DNA of 64,000 nt from Euglena gracilis (Eukaryota; Euglenida; Euglenophyceae; Euglenales): contig CP154954.1 in the NCBI GenBank assembly GCA_039621445.1, positions 12,270,716 to 12,334,715 on the forward strand, given 5' to 3'. Position numbers and translations under genes: made by a program. Shown here piece by piece: positions 38,202 through 50,463 of this stretch (its first letter is position 1; each line of letters starts with the position of its first letter). Under the pieces are notes generated by a model. That model was not told where the DNA came from. It did not search any database and was given only the letters and a program-made list of their open reading frames with translations.

Positions 38202-39723
38202 CCCTAGACCCTTCTTGCAAGGAGGGCTGAGGGCCCTCCTTATGTTGAGACCTGCTCAAAGCATTCCTCTTGTCCAGCCAGGTATCAGTTTGAAGTTTGA
38301 AGTTGGCGACCCCGCGAGGCTTCCTTGATTGCGATGGTTGGCACAACGCCCATTTGTTGACCTGCTGGTAAGCAGCTCCAACGCTTCTTTGCAAGGTCAG
38401 GAGAGACATTCGATCGATTTCCAAAAGAATTCAGAAGCTGATTCCCCCTGGAACAAAAGAAACCCACTCAGAAGACGTGATCGCTGCCCTCCTCCACGTT
38501 GGTCCTGCTGTAGTCGGACTTTGCACCCAAGGGGATGTGGAGGGAACCAGCCATCTGGGGGACAGTTGCACAAGTGAGGCTTGGAGAACTCTGAGATGGG
38601 ACAGAAAACAGCAAACAGGTCGGCGGGAGCAAGCAGGGAGGACAGCTGCGCGGCAGCGGGGCCAGCGTCGCTTGCGTCGGCGCAGGGGGGGGGGCAGGGC
38701 TGCCTGTGGGCGAACGGCGACAAAGGGGGAAGAACACCCGGACCCGACGTTCCTTCTGGCCTCATCTCATCCAATGCTGCATTTAGAAGCCACAATTACA
38801 GCCGTGATAAAAGATCAATCCGTATGCTGTTAAAATATTATACCGTCAAATGCTATCTGTGCCATCATGTTGACCAATATTATACCGTATCAAATGCCAT
38901 CATGTTGAGGCCGAAAATTGGATCGAGAAATTTTCAAAAAAAGCAAAATGCTTTGTGATTGTGAAAAACCCTGGGTCCAAAGAAATTTATCAGAAAATAG
39001 CTTCGCCCAGGAATTGTGTTGTTAACAAAAAGTTAGCGCTGTTGGGTGACAGTGTTTCTGGAGGCAGCTCTCCGTAGGCAGTTGCGAAATCCAGTTGAGC
39101 ACATCAAATATGGTCCAGGTGTTGCAGCGGACGTCAGGAAGGCAAATTACATGTCCAGCAGACATGCTCAGGAAGGAAGATGTAAAAGTAGGCGCTGAGA
39201 TGGCACCATACTGAATTAAATTTTGTGACACATTTTTGGCAGGCAGCAGAACACGCCTGGGAATTCTCGTTTTTTTGCTCGTCTTCATTGCTTCTTATCA
39301 TAACCAGAGTGGGCACTGCACATGACAAGCCAAAACCCACCAATAAGTGCATGGCTGTGGTGCATAAATAGGGAGTGTACACTTATCAGGGGACGTGGAC
39401 AGAACGTTTGGGAAAACGTCCAACGGTTACTTCTTGGTATATTCTGAGGAGCGGACAAATCAGAAAACCAAAGCTGGTGCCTGAACGGACATATGCCGTT
39501 CGCAGGGCTTTGAACAGAGAACAGGATCAAAGAGCAGTTGCCCAGCAAACTGGTTCTTTGAAGGTTGCAAGGGACAGCGATGAGTCAGAAATTATGGGCA
39601 TTTGCCAAAAAAAGGCATAAAACTGAAATTTCTTGTGAGATGCCATGTGAAATAAAAAAAAATCATCACAACCAAGGTGATGTAACGTTGCAATTATCAA
39701 CCAAATCCAAACAAGTATTATTC

Positions 39724-39796
<73 letters not shown>

Positions 39797-39843
39797 GCTG
39801 GAATCCCCATCGTCGTCGTCATTGCTATTAACATTGATGTCAG

Positions 39844-39903
<60 letters not shown>

Positions 39904-39938
39904 CGTCGTCCTCCTCCTCCTCCTCCTCATTGTTGCTG
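39724..39938. repeat. (ATC)n and (TTG)n microsatellites in LR copy 2
   Basis: ATC array 39724-39795, TTG array 39843-39903, then TCC units. Homologous place in copy 1 has only short arrays. Confidence 0.95.
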
Positions 39939-41192
39939 CAGGGTTTACCACCGGTTCGTGATTGTTCGTGATTGTTCGTGAGTGTTCGTGCTTTCAAAAA
40001 ACCGCCCGGTTTTCTGTTTTCGTTGGCAAATAGGTATTTCCTCATGTACTCATTGCACTCTGTCATTTATTTTTTGCTCCAAAAAAAAGCCTTACACTGG
40101 ACAATGGAAAAAGATCCACATCGATTGATTTCTGCAGCAAGAGCTGCGTCTTAAGACACCGTTTTTTTAAAGAGGCGCAGGCAGGGACTCAAGACCAGGG
40201 TTCGATATAAGGACAGGTGGGGGGGGTGGTCCGGACCCCCCCCCCCTGTGGGCCAGGAGGGGGGGTGGGGGGGACACCCCCCCACCTAAACAGTGGCGCG
40301 ATCCGGGTGACCGATTTTTGACCCCCTCAAAACGACCAAAAGCGCCATTTTGGGGCAAAAATTTGCCAAAAAATGCAAAAAATTGATCCTTTTGGGGGGG
40401 GGTCCCGGGTACCCTCCCAGGGTCGGTCCGGACCCCCCTGGCAGGTGGGGGGGGGGGGTCCGCACCCTGCGGGCCAGGAGGGGGTGGGGGGTGGGGGACA
40501 CCCCCCACCTAAACTCCGTACACCCTCCTTATATCAAACCCTGCTCAAGACGGAGTCTGCGTCTTTTACAGCGGATGAAAAACACAAATGTTCATTGTGT
40601 TCAATCCCCATGTTGGTGAACACCCTACTTTTCCAAAGCCAACGGGAGAGTTAGGCCTTGTGATGGTCACAATGCAAAATCTGGTCAGAACCTGAAATGA
40701 TATCAAAAGCCTAGCACTTCTTTAATTTAACAAAAAAATATTTGAAATTAAAAAATGGTTGACAATCTGCCAAAACACTGCCCAAAATGAAGCCTCAATG
40801 TCCACGATGACCATGAATTGGCCCCAAAAATTCCAAAAATGCCCAAGATTGTTGCAAAAAAAAATGCCCAAAATGGGAGAAAACCAGCCAAAAAAAAAAT
40901 GGCTCAAATGGACTTAAAGGGCAAATGAGCTAAAATTAAAGCTGGGATTTGGTTTCCCCCATCTTTTGACGATTCTTGGCATCGACGAGGCCGGCGAGGC
41001 TGAACGACATGATCTTTTCTCTTTGGTTGATTGAACAACACCTTCATTCTCAGAAGAAGACATTTCTGCAAGGGTGACAAAAATCCAGTTCGTGATTGTT
41101 CGTGATTGTTCGTGATTTTGCCAAAGTCTCAAGTTCGTGCTGGTTCGTGATTGTTCGTGATTGTTCGTGGCACGAACCGGTGAAAATCCCTG
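39939..41192. mobile_element. hAT-like element with GTTCGTGATT arrays
   Basis: Ends CAGGGTTTACCACCGGTTCGTG-type and inverted CAGGGATTTTCACCGGTTCGTG-type, with arrays of the decamer GTTCGTGATT just inside both ends (39955-39990; 41089-41168). Flanks share GTTGCTG. LR copy 1 shows the uninterrupted sequence (about 18572-18590), confirming the insertion. The minus strand near 41060 opens with MSSSENEGVVQS and ends after ~49 codons: possibly a remnant N-terminus of a transposase. A 348-bp MITE is nested at 40196. Confidence 0.75.
40196..40543. mobile_element. hAT MITE, 348 bp, perfect TSD CTCAAGAC
   Basis: Ends CAGGGTTCGATATAAGGA and TCCTTATATCAAACCCTG; perfect 8-bp duplication CTCAAGAC (40188-40195; 40544-40551). 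Interior made of G/C runs around GACCAAAAGCGCC. A second copy is at 43181-43588. Confidence 0.92.
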
Positions 41193-41506
41193 GTTGCTGC
41201 TGCTGGTGGTGGTGGTGTATTGTATTGTAAGTTTGAAACTTTTTGGTATTTTGGGAATCAAAATCATCAAAATGATGTTTGGTGGGTTCAAAGAATGATG
41301 TTAGGGGATGGGAACCTCGGCACCGAAGGTGTCGTGGCTGGTACCCCCGGGCCCACTAAAGACCTTGGCCCAAAATGCTGTTCTTGGTCGGATACCGTGT
41401 TTGGGCGAAGATCTAAGACTTTTGCTGTCGCGAAATCAGCCCAAACACGGGTTCGATAAGGGTTTGGTGGGTTAGCAAAAATTCAAAAATCAGAACTTCT
41501 GCCGGA

Positions 41507-42600
41507 CTTATGCGGCGGGATTCGCACTGAAGGGTTCTTTAGAATGGGCGATTTGCGCAAATTCACATTTTTTTACGAAATCCCTGGGACCCTGTTCCCT
41601 GATACACGGAAAAACAATTTATGAACTGTTGCAACGCCCTATTAGAGGATCAGCTCCAGGTGGTGTGGTGTGCATGTTGCTTGCCGAGTGACGCGAAGAG
41701 GGCTCTCGGATGTCAAACAGGGGGGAAGCACACACCAGCTGTTACGAAAACTGGTGCTGACGTGCTGCCTGAACTGGCTGCGGTACTACAGCCACCCGTC
41801 AGGACACACGGAGCGATATTGCATCACATACTACATACTGTGATGGCCAGCCGTCGCACAACTGATGTGTTTGTGCGCGCATTTGCATTGTGCACGAAAT
41901 TTTTGTTTGTGGGTGCATTTGCGTGCACACAACGCAAAATGCTGAAGTTAAAATGGCATGTCCTTGCTCACTGAAGCGCCCCCAAACAAACTTTGTTTGT
42001 GGGCGCAATATGCGCAGCAACATCTTGGGGAAACTTCTATGCGGATGGTTTGTGCATGGGCACAAACAACATGATCATGTTAAAGAAGACTGACGATTAC
42101 CACAACCTGTGGAGGTTTGTGATATGCGTGTTGGTGCGCACATTTGTGCACACAAACACAGTTTGTTTGTGGGTGAAAATGCGCGGACAAACATTTAATC
42201 ATTCACTTGTTTGTGTGGCGCTATATCTCGTACGAACACACATCAGTTGTGCGACACCATCTCCTCGTCTGTGACGGCTGGCGAACGCACTTCCGCACGC
42301 CAACCGTTGATTTGCACCGTCAATGTGTGGTGATGAAATTTGTGTGCAATGTTCACTTGAACACGCCATGTGATGGGCGAACGTTTGCCTGCCTTCTTTG
42401 TGCACGTTTTAGACAGCCGTTCCCCGGCCCGCACGGCCAGTAGTTTTCATGTCATCTGCTTGGCTGATGAGATTAATGAATTGATGACGTGCAACGACCA
42501 GGGACTGTTCGACGCTTTCTCTGCAACAACATTACGTCACAAAAATTCAAACAAAGGAAGCAGAGTCCTGCTTTCCCAACTGCGCCAATATTAAAAACAA
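41507..42600. mobile_element. TIR element 3 (left end and relic)
   Basis: Begins CTTATGCGGCGGGATTCGCAC-type exactly where similarity between LR copies 1 and 2 stops. The leader (TTCTTTAGAATGGGCGATTTGCGCAAA, then CCCTGGGACCCTG) matches the start of element 2. The interior has GCGC motifs with GTTTGTG/CACAAAC arms (41870-42190) and ORF1 relics. The right end was not found. Confidence 0.55.
41745..41842 (+). pseudogene. ORF1 relic in TIR element 3
   Basis: Reads RKLVLTCCLNWLRYYSHPSG, then ...CITYYIL before a stop. It aligns with RKVLCNALTMLLHL...SDYVRTLACALLMW of ORF1 in elements 1 and 2. A second fragment (about 42440-42594) reading FHVICLADEINELM aligns loosely with PACCFSEEVNEAML. The divergence suggests an older or separate subfamily. 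Confidence 0.45.
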
Positions 42601-42639
42601 AAACTCCAAACCCATCACGTTGGGCCGAACACCAAATCC

Positions 42640-45149
42640 AGAGAGCCCCTCCCCTAAGATGCCCCCTAGACCCTTCTTGGAAGGTGGGCTGAGGGTTCCA
42701 GACCCCTCACCCCAACTCTGGGAACCCCACTCACATTGAAACCTGCTCAAAGCCTTCTTCATTTCCAGCTAGTGAAGAAGCGTTCGAACTTCTTACTAGC
42801 AGGTCGACAAGTGGGAGATTTGTCAAACTGTCGCAATCAGGGAAAGCGATAGCCTCACGGGGTCGCCAACTTCAAACATCAAACTGACAAGGTTGACAGG
42901 TTGGACACTCAATTGATTTTCCAAAAGAAATTAGAAGTTCATTCCCGCTGGAACAAAAAAAACCACACAAAGACGTTGTCGCCGCCTCCCATCTCCATTT
43001 TGGCCCTGCGCTGTGGTCGGACTTCGCACCCATGGGGACAGTGGCACAAGTGAGGCTTGGAGAACTCTGAGATGGGACAGAAAACAGCAAACGGGGTGGC
43101 AGGAGGACAAGCAGGGAGAACAGCTGCGCGGCGGCGGGGCCAGCGTCGCTTGCGTCGGCGCAGGGGGGGGGGGGGGGGGGGAGGGTTTGATATAAGAACA
43201 GGTGGGGGGGTGGTCCGGACCCCCCCTGCGGGCCAGGAGGGGGGGGGGGTGGGGGGGACACCCCCCCCCACCTAAACAGTGGCGCGGTCAGGGTGACCGA
43301 ATTTTGGCCCGGCGCAAAGTGCCAGGGCGAAAATTTTTGACCCCCAAAAACGACCAAAAGTGCCATTTTGGGCACTTTTTGGGCAAAAATTTGCCAAAAA
43401 ATGCAAAAATTTTCACAAAGCGCCGGAGGAAAAAATTGACCCTTTTTGGGGGGGTCCCGGGTACCCACCCAGGGTCGGTCCGGACCCCCCTGGCAGGTGG
43501 GGGGATGGTCTGGACCCCCCCTGCGGGCCAGGAGGGGGGGGGCACCCCCCCACCTAAACCATGTACGCCCTCCTTAGATCAAACCCTGGGGGCGGGGCTA
43601 CCTGTGGGCGAACGGCGACAAAGGGGGAAGAACACCCAGACCCGACGTTCCTTCTGGCCTCATCTCATCCAATGCTGCATTTAGAAGCCACAATTACAGC
43701 CGTGATAAAAGATCAATCCGTATGCTGTTAAAATATTATACCGTCAAATGCTATCTGTGCCCATGTGCCCAGACACATCAGCGATGACAGAGGTGGGATA
43801 CAGGCCTTTAGGAGGACAGGTCAATGAGCGCAGAAATAGGAGGCAGTTTTGGACGGGTCCATTTCTAAAGACCCAGGGAGGGGGGGGTCAGCCGGCCATA
43901 TGTCATGCCCACAGTTACTGAAAACGCAATTGAAGCTGGTAGTGAGACAGGTATATCAATTTTTTGCGCGCGCACACACAAAGTTGAAAATTTGCTGGCT
44001 GGAAAAAAAGGTGTTGGTAGGTTGGGGAGCGGGGTCCAGCCCAGCCCAGGCTTCTGCTCAAGTGTTCGCAGTACCCCGGCTGGACTGCAGCTAGTCTAAA
44101 TTTCACTAATAGACTTCCTGGAGGACCAAAACAGAAAAACGATGGGCACTTTTAGCCGTGTCCATGATTCCACAGGGAAGCAAGTACCCACTTCCCCCAA
44201 AGCAAAGGAAGCAGATTCCTGCTTCCCTAACCACGCCAAGATGTATATTATATATAACCTCTAAACTTGGGTAATGTGGAAACTTGGAAATCCTGGAGGA
44301 CCAAAATGGAAAAGCCATGGGCACTTTTGGCTGCTTCCATAACTGCAAGCAAATATCCGCTGCCCACCCCCCCCCAACAACCAAAGGAAGCAGATCCCTG
44401 CTTCCCCTACTATGCCAATACAAAAAACCTCCAAACCCATCATGTTGAGGCCGAAAATTGGATCGAGAAATTTTCAAAAAAGCAAAATGATTTGTGATTG
44501 TGAAAAACCCTGGGTCCAAAGAAACTTATCAGAAAATAGCTTCGCCCAGGAATTGTGTTGTTAACAAAAGGTTAGCGCTGTTGGGTGACAGTGTTTCTGG
44601 AGGCAGCTCTCCGTAGGCAGTTGCGAAATCCAGTTGAGCACATCAAATATGGTCCAGGTGTTGCAGCGGACGTCGGGAAGGCAAATTGCATGTCCAGCAG
44701 ACATGCTCAGGAAGGAAGATGTAAAGTAGGCGCTGAGATGGCACCAGACTGAATTAAATTTTGTGACACATTTTTGGCAGGCAGCAGAACACGCCTGGGA
44801 ATTCTCGTTTTTTTGCTCATCTTCATTGCTTCTTATCACAACCAGAGTGGACACTGCACATGACAAGCCAAAACCCACCAATAAGTGCATGGCTGTGGTG
44901 CATAAATAGGGAGTGTACACTTATCAGGGGACGTGGACAGAAAGTTTGGGAAAACGTCCAACGGTTACTTCTTGGTATATTCTGAGGAGCGGACAAATCA
45001 GAAAACCAAAGCTGGTGCCTGAACGGACATATGCCGTTCGCAGGGCTTTGAAGAGAGAACAGGATCAAAGAGCAGTTGCCTAGCAAACTGGTTCTTTGAA
45101 GGTTGAAATTTCTTGAGAGGCCATGTAAAATTTAAAAAAATCACAACCA
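42640..45149. repeat. Long repeat LR, copy 3 (interrupted)
   Basis: Matches LR copy 2 closely from CCCTAGACCCTTCTTGG to AAATCACAACCA, but contains a MITE (43181-43588) and a rearranged segment (43760-44450) where pieces matching 13982-14070 and 14218-14346 appear in inverse orientation. TIR element 2 interrupts it at 45150. Confidence 0.75.
43181..43588. mobile_element. Second copy of the 40196 MITE family
   Basis: Ends GAGGGTTTGATATAAG and CTTAGATCAAACCCTG. LR copy 2 shows the empty site near 38680-38700 (a run of G followed by CTGCCTGTGGGCGAACGG). The flanks are G runs (GGGGGGGG / GGGGCGGG), so the TSD cannot be set exactly. Confidence 0.8.
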
Positions 45150-46306
45150 CTTAGGCGGCCGAATTCGCACTTAAGAGTTTTTTCGTTGAAATGGGCGCAT
45201 TTGCGCAAATGCACCATTTTTTGTAACCCCTGGGACCCTGTACCCTGTCCGCCAAAAAAAAAATTTGTGATCGCGAACTCGTTAGGGCTGGGCAATTCGA
45301 ACCCCTTCGAATACAAAGTCCTAACTTGGCTTCGCGACGTGACGTACGCGCGAACATTTGTACCTCTCCCTCTCCGCAGCTGCTTGTCTGCACACTGTCC
45401 GCTGGACACCCACCGACACCCACTTCCACCCCACACCACCCCGCGGCACGCAACTGGCCAGACCTGGCAGCATACGGTTTTTGACTTTTGAGGATCCAAA
45501 TGTGGTCGGTGGATGCTGAACGTTTGGCAGGCGATGAAACCAGACACTCTTGATGAATTTCAGAAATATTGAAAGGGTGTGTTGGGTGCCGGAGTTTGTG
45601 AATCACAATGAAATTGAGTGTGTTTGGAGGAGGGTGTGACACCCCTGTTTTGGACAAGGGCGAAGAAACGCCCGGCGAATTGGAACCTTCTAATTGGTGG
45701 ACGGAATAAATTTTGTTTGTGGCGCACTGCACACTTGCACAAATGCGCGCATCAAACAATTATTATTAATGTGATTGATTGTGTTGCTGAGTTGGCGGTT
45801 GTGTCGCACCAGATTTGTGTCAGAAATGGAAAGTGATCTCGTTTTATTTGCGCAATTGCGCGCACAATTCTTGATTTTTGTTGTTTAACGACCCAGAGGG
45901 CGTTGTGCTACCAGTCAATTGACCTGAACGTTGTCATTCACCTGTTGTGTCAGTGGGGGGGGTGATTTGTGTGGCTGGTGGCGACGCTGTGACGCAGGGG
46001 AAGCTACGCTGCTCACCACTTGAGGCTCTATGGTGGTGTATGGCCGGTGTCCCATGTCTGGAGTTGACGTACATGGGGGATGGCCAGGCAGGGTACATCG
46101 ATGAATTGATGTGTGCTTTTTTGTCTGTTGACTTGCGCAATTGCGCGCATCAAACGTTTCCAAATAAAAAGAAATGGCACACAGAATTGTGGGAGGTGTG
46201 GTGTGTAACGTGTCTGTGTTAGACGCGGGACCAATGGGGGTGTGGAGTTAACGGATTTGCGGTGCTGGTGAAAAGGCGGCGTGCCGGCAGACCTGGGGAG
46301 GACTGA

Positions 46307-49127
46307 ATGGAGTCCTCGCAGGCCAGCAGCACCCACTCCCGCCGCCGTGGCTACGAGGGCTACAGCGAGGAGGCCGCCCTGGCCGCGGAGGCGGGGAAGG
46401 TGCTGGGCCAGCTGGTGAAGGCCCACTTCGCCACCAGCTACGAGGAGATCGTGGCGGCGGTGGTGCAGCGCGGCCACCCGCTGCAGACCCTGGTGGTGCA
46501 GGTGGCCCACACCAGGGTGCCGCTGCGGACCGAGGGCGGCGCGGCGCTGCTGGAGGAGCTGGCCCGGGAGCCGCGGCGGCCGCGGATCGAGCTGCTGCTG
46601 AAGGACGCCTGGGCCGTGTACCGGGCGCTACGGCAGCACGCCTGCCCGCGGTCGGCGCAGCGGGTCGTGGCGTAGCTGCGTCCTGTGGTTCGACAACTTC
46701 TGGAAGCGGGCCATGACGTCGAACCCCAGGATGGTGATCCGCACGCACGACTGCTGCGTGATGGCCATGATGCGGACGGCGGTGGACGCCATCCCGGAGT
46801 ACCCGGGGTACCCGTCGCTGGAGCAGCTGCTGGGCCGCATCCACCGGGTGTCCGCACGGCTGGTGCAGAGCGACCTGCCGGCGTTCCTGGAGCTGGTCTC
46901 CGAGATCAGCGCACGCCCGCTGGAGGCGCACGAGCTGCGCGTATCGCTGGACGTGCCCCGAACATCAGAGTGACTGAGTGTTTAACTTTTGGACAGGCTG
47001 TGCAGGTCAATGGGATGAGTGAACAGAACAGCTACGTATGTTGGTATTAACGTTTTGGTGGGGTATGGGTGCCTGTCATCTAAAGGGAACTGAATTACAC
47101 TGACATGCGCGCAAATGCGCCCACATTACTCTGCATTACGTGTTTGAATTAGATTCCAGTCTTCGGTGGTACCGCAGTGTTTCGTGCAAGGATCTCTTTT
47201 GAACTATTGGTTCCGTTTGATTTGCGCATTTGCGCGCAGGTGCACGTTCAAATCAGTCAAGATGCCAGACCTTACCCTGTATCTGATTAACGTTTGTAAA
47301 CTGTTTTGATGCGCGCATTTGCGCAAATGCGCACATCAAACCAGTTTACCCTTTGTTTTGTGTCCGTTGTGCGACGATGAAGTTGGTGTCACACAGAAGG
47401 CGGTGACTCTGATGCCGTTGGGAGAACGCCCAGTGCCCGGTGTGGCGCCCCTTCATGCTGACGGACGACCGGATCTCCTCCCAGGTGGGGATGCTGAAGG
47501 TCCTCCGCTTCCTGAAGGGTGACGTGCTGTCCCGCGTGAAGGCCCCGCTGCCCCTGCTGGTGGACATCAACCTGTGGTACCGCCAGCTGAAGGTGGTGTA
47601 CGGGCGGGAGTGCCAGCGGTGGGATGCGAGCGAGGCGCTGCGGCAGCTGCCCCCGCTGTACGGCGTGTGGCACGCGTACAAGCAGGTGCTGTACGTGCTG
47701 TACCGCCGCCTGCTGCCGCTGTTCCTGTTCCTCCAGTGGGGCACCATGGCGCCGGGGGAGCAGTGGTCCACCAAGCCGAAGGTGCGGGCGCTGGAGATGT
47801 GGGTCGGCGCCATGCTGATGGTGCCGGCGGACCGCCGCGCCCGCCTGCAACGGCTGATCCAGACCCTGCGACGGCGGCGGGACACCGTGGTGCCGGAGGT
47901 GGAGCGGCGCTGGCAGCTGACGCAGCAGGCCCAGCGACGGAAGGAGGAGGCGGAGCGGCAGACCGCCAGGCAGGTGCGGCACGCAGTGGCCAGCGCCAAG
48001 ATGCAGCGGGCGTGGCAGTCGGGGAGCCGGGAGATGGAGTGCATCCGGGTGCTGGAGGATTGTCGGCGGAAGGAGGCCCAGGCGGTGGAGGCCCTGGAGA
48101 GGCTGGAGCGGGACCTGGCGGTGGCGCAGGCGCTGGAGGACCTGCTGCTGGTGTGGGCGCCGGCCTGCTTCGCGCTGGGGTGGCAGGTGCGGGAGTGCCA
48201 CTGGGAGGCGGCGGCCGCAGACCGGTGGACAGGCGCGGAAGGTGCTGTGCAACGCCCTGACGATGCTGCTCCACCTGGAGGCGCCGACACCGGGACACCG
48301 GCCGCGCGGCCACTCGGACTACGTGCGGACGCTGGCGTGCGCGCTGCTGATGTGGTACCGGTGGCACGAGCAGCTGCCCGCCTGCTGCTTCTCGGAGGAG
48401 GTGAACGAGGCCACCCTCAGCAGGCTGGGCGGCTCGATGCAGCACCACCCGGAGGCGGTGGAGCACGTGATGGACCTGTACCTCCTGGTGAGGCAGGGGC
48501 ACCACGGTGCCCGGGAGCTGCGAGCGGGTGGGGTGGACCGGCGGTGGATGGCGGACTGCCTGTGCAACCTGGACTACCTGCTGGACGGCAATGAGCTGCG
48601 GCCGCCGCTGGACGCCCCTGACCGCCTGGTCCACCAGATGGTGACGTTCGCGTCGGTGAGGGGGCAGCGCCCGGAGAGACGGCGGCAGCCCGAGGAGCTG
48701 GACGCGGACGAGTTGAGGAGTCCGGGGACCAGTCGGTGGTCCTGCGGTGGCCGGACGGCTGGGTGGGTCCGCCATCCCTGCTGGAGCCCGACGCTGTACC
48801 GAAGGGCGAGACGGCCCTGAAGGACGTGCTGCAGTACGCGCTGCGGACGCTCCTGAAGGACCACGTGCCCTCTGCCGACGCCGCGACGGAGCTGGACCGG
48901 CTGTGCTACGACGCGCAGGCTGGCAGCAGTCGCCGGTCGCAGGCGGAGTTGGACCTGTGCCAGGTCCACTGGGACAGTATGCTGGGTCGCCGCCGTCCAC
49001 GCCAGGAGAGGGCTCCTGGGGAGGCAGCAGCCAGACTCGCGGTTGGTCAGGCAATTTGGGGGGCTCTATTCACTATCACCGTTGTCCTGCTAACATTCTT
49101 TCCTCAGGAATACGGAAGTGTTACTTA
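46307..49127 (+). pseudogene. ORF1 of TIR element 2
   Basis: Homologous to 3698-6340. Exon 1 starts MESSQASSTHSRRRGYEGYS; about 130 bp present in the other copy are lost at 46675, leaving an in-frame TAG. The second block (46676-46973) contains LWFDNFWKRAM and ends before an intron (~46974-47416) with three palindromes. The next block runs from NAQCPVWRPFMLTDDRISSQ through INLWYRQLKVVYG and LPPLYGVWHAYKQV, a charged likely coiled coil (about 47880-48150), RKVLCNALTMLLHL and EQLPACCFSEEVNEATL. Frame breaks near 48236 and 48720 interrupt it; a last open block ends at 49127. I do not recognise the family. Its presence in every complete member of a TIR family makes a transposition role likely, but no catalytic triad is assigned. 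Confidence 0.6.
47296..47349. repeat. 54-bp intronic palindrome, element 2
   Basis: Two 27-nt arms with two mismatched pairs around TTGCGCAA, same size and location as 4815-4868. The outer arm is GTAAACTG / CAGTTTAC here and GCAGAA / TTCTGC there. Confidence 0.92.
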
Positions 49128-49562
49128 GCATTTGCGCATTTGCGCGCATCAAACGTAAAAAAAAGTGTGCACGTGTGTGGTGATGCTGTCAATACGGTTG
49201 TATCTTACGAAACAGTTTACACTTTTTATTTGCGTAATTGCGCGCATCAAAAGTGTGAACTGCTTCACATTGATCCTAAGTGACATGCGCAATAGGCCTT
49301 TTACGTGTACTGTGTCTGACAAAGAGTTCCTTCAGTCCCCTCTGAAAATAGTGGCCCATTAGTCCAGGCGTTTGCACACCTGTACGTGCTCCATATTTGT
49401 TTCGGGAAGTCTCTGTGTTCTGAAAGCAGGTGGGAAGGTACCGAATGTTTGTAGCTCCGTAGGATTGAGAGTACGAACATTTTTGAGGACGGGGGGGTCA
49501 CACCCCCCTCCCAGAAGCCACAGATTGCGTTTTGTGGGCGCAATTGCGCGCATCAAAAGTGT
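49128..49562. repeat. Palindrome cluster between ORF1 and ORF2
   Basis: Motifs TTTGCGCATTTGCGCGCATCAAA (49133-49155), TTTGCGTAATTGCGCGCATCAAA (49229-49251) and GGCGCAATTGCGCGCATCAAA (49538-49558), in otherwise unconserved AT-rich sequence. No exon seen between them. Confidence 0.8.
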
Positions 49563-49872
49563 ATTTTAAAAAATTAATGTTGTGGTGCACCGCAAATCTG
49601 CCGTTGTCCGTGGCTGCCGAGTCCTCGTCATAGGGGTCCCTGCCGGAGCGACCGACTCGACGGTCGCGATTCGAATCGCTGGCGGGCGACGAGTCACCTC
49701 CGCGGGGGGGGGGGGGGGTACCGGTGGACCCTGCAGGGCGCGGGGCGGCCACCAGCAGTCGGGACACGATGGAGCCGAGGGCGACTCGTGTGTACCCCTT
49801 CGAGGGGTCCGACTGAGCGGATTCACTAATGAGGCGACGGTTTAGTAACTTTTGATACAAGCCATACCACAC
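49563..49872 (-). CDS. Possible minus-strand exon in TIR element 2
   Basis: Open frame starting MWYGLYQKLLNRRLISESAQ near 49872 and running through a Ser/Asp/Arg-rich stretch (SDSNRDRRVGRSGRD, then DEDSAATD) until the palindrome at 49538. Hydrophilic content and a start facing ORF2 suggest a divergent gene with a shared ~300-bp promoter region, but I recognise no domain and have no second copy to compare. May be non-coding. Confidence 0.3.
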
Positions 49873-50463
49873 TTTATTTTATGGATCATTCCATGCGCCA
49901 GAACCAGGTGCATGTTCGCAAAAAGAAAAAAGTTGAAAACTCCCCTCCAGACACCTTCCAGGCCTACGGATGTCCAACGGTAAACCGCCAGTGCGTTAAC
50001 TGTTTCGCGACCCGAATGCGTGACGTGTCACCCCCGGTTTGTGTTGGGCAGTTTTTGACACAGATACGCCATGAAAGATTACAAAAACGTAGCATATCCA
50101 TACCCCCCCCCTTGTTACGGACCAGAATTTTGTACGTTCCGTGATAACATTTCACACTTTTTCCATTTTTTGCCTGAAAATGCCCAAGTCGGATGATTTT
50201 TTGTCACAATTTGGGCGGATTGCCGTCCCCGGGCAGGCGGAGCCCGGGACCGAGGCGGCGGAGGCTGGAGCGGAGCCCGCCCCGGCCGAGGCCGCTGCAG
50301 CGCAGGAGCCGAAGCCCGCCGCCAAGCCGGGGCGGATCCGGCCCCGCAGTACCGCCCGGAACCTCCCCATCGCAGAGGTGTACAAGGAGGAGGTGAAGCA
50401 GTGGGTGCTGTCGACGGGGACGAAACTGCCGCTGGACGTGCTGCACGTGGACCTACAACCAGT

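Larger units (their letters stand above)
37160..41506. repeat. Long repeat LR, copy 2 (interrupted)
   Basis: Colinear with copy 1 but cut by a 0.6-kb hAT MITE (37603-38201) and a 1.25-kb hAT-like element (39939-41192). Removing these restores continuity with copy 1: CCCTAGAC on both sides of the first, and CTCATTGTTGCT...GTATTGTA across the second. It ends where TIR element 3 begins at 41507. The CAT/TTG microsatellites at 39724-39903 replace the shorter GTC/ATC array of copy 1. Confidence 0.75.

Noticed and set aside
47567-49054. 495-codon minus-strand frame
   Set aside because: Shadow of the GC-rich ORF1 on the plus strand, which is conserved in a second copy; composition is Pro/Ala/Arg-rich as expected for an antisense frame.
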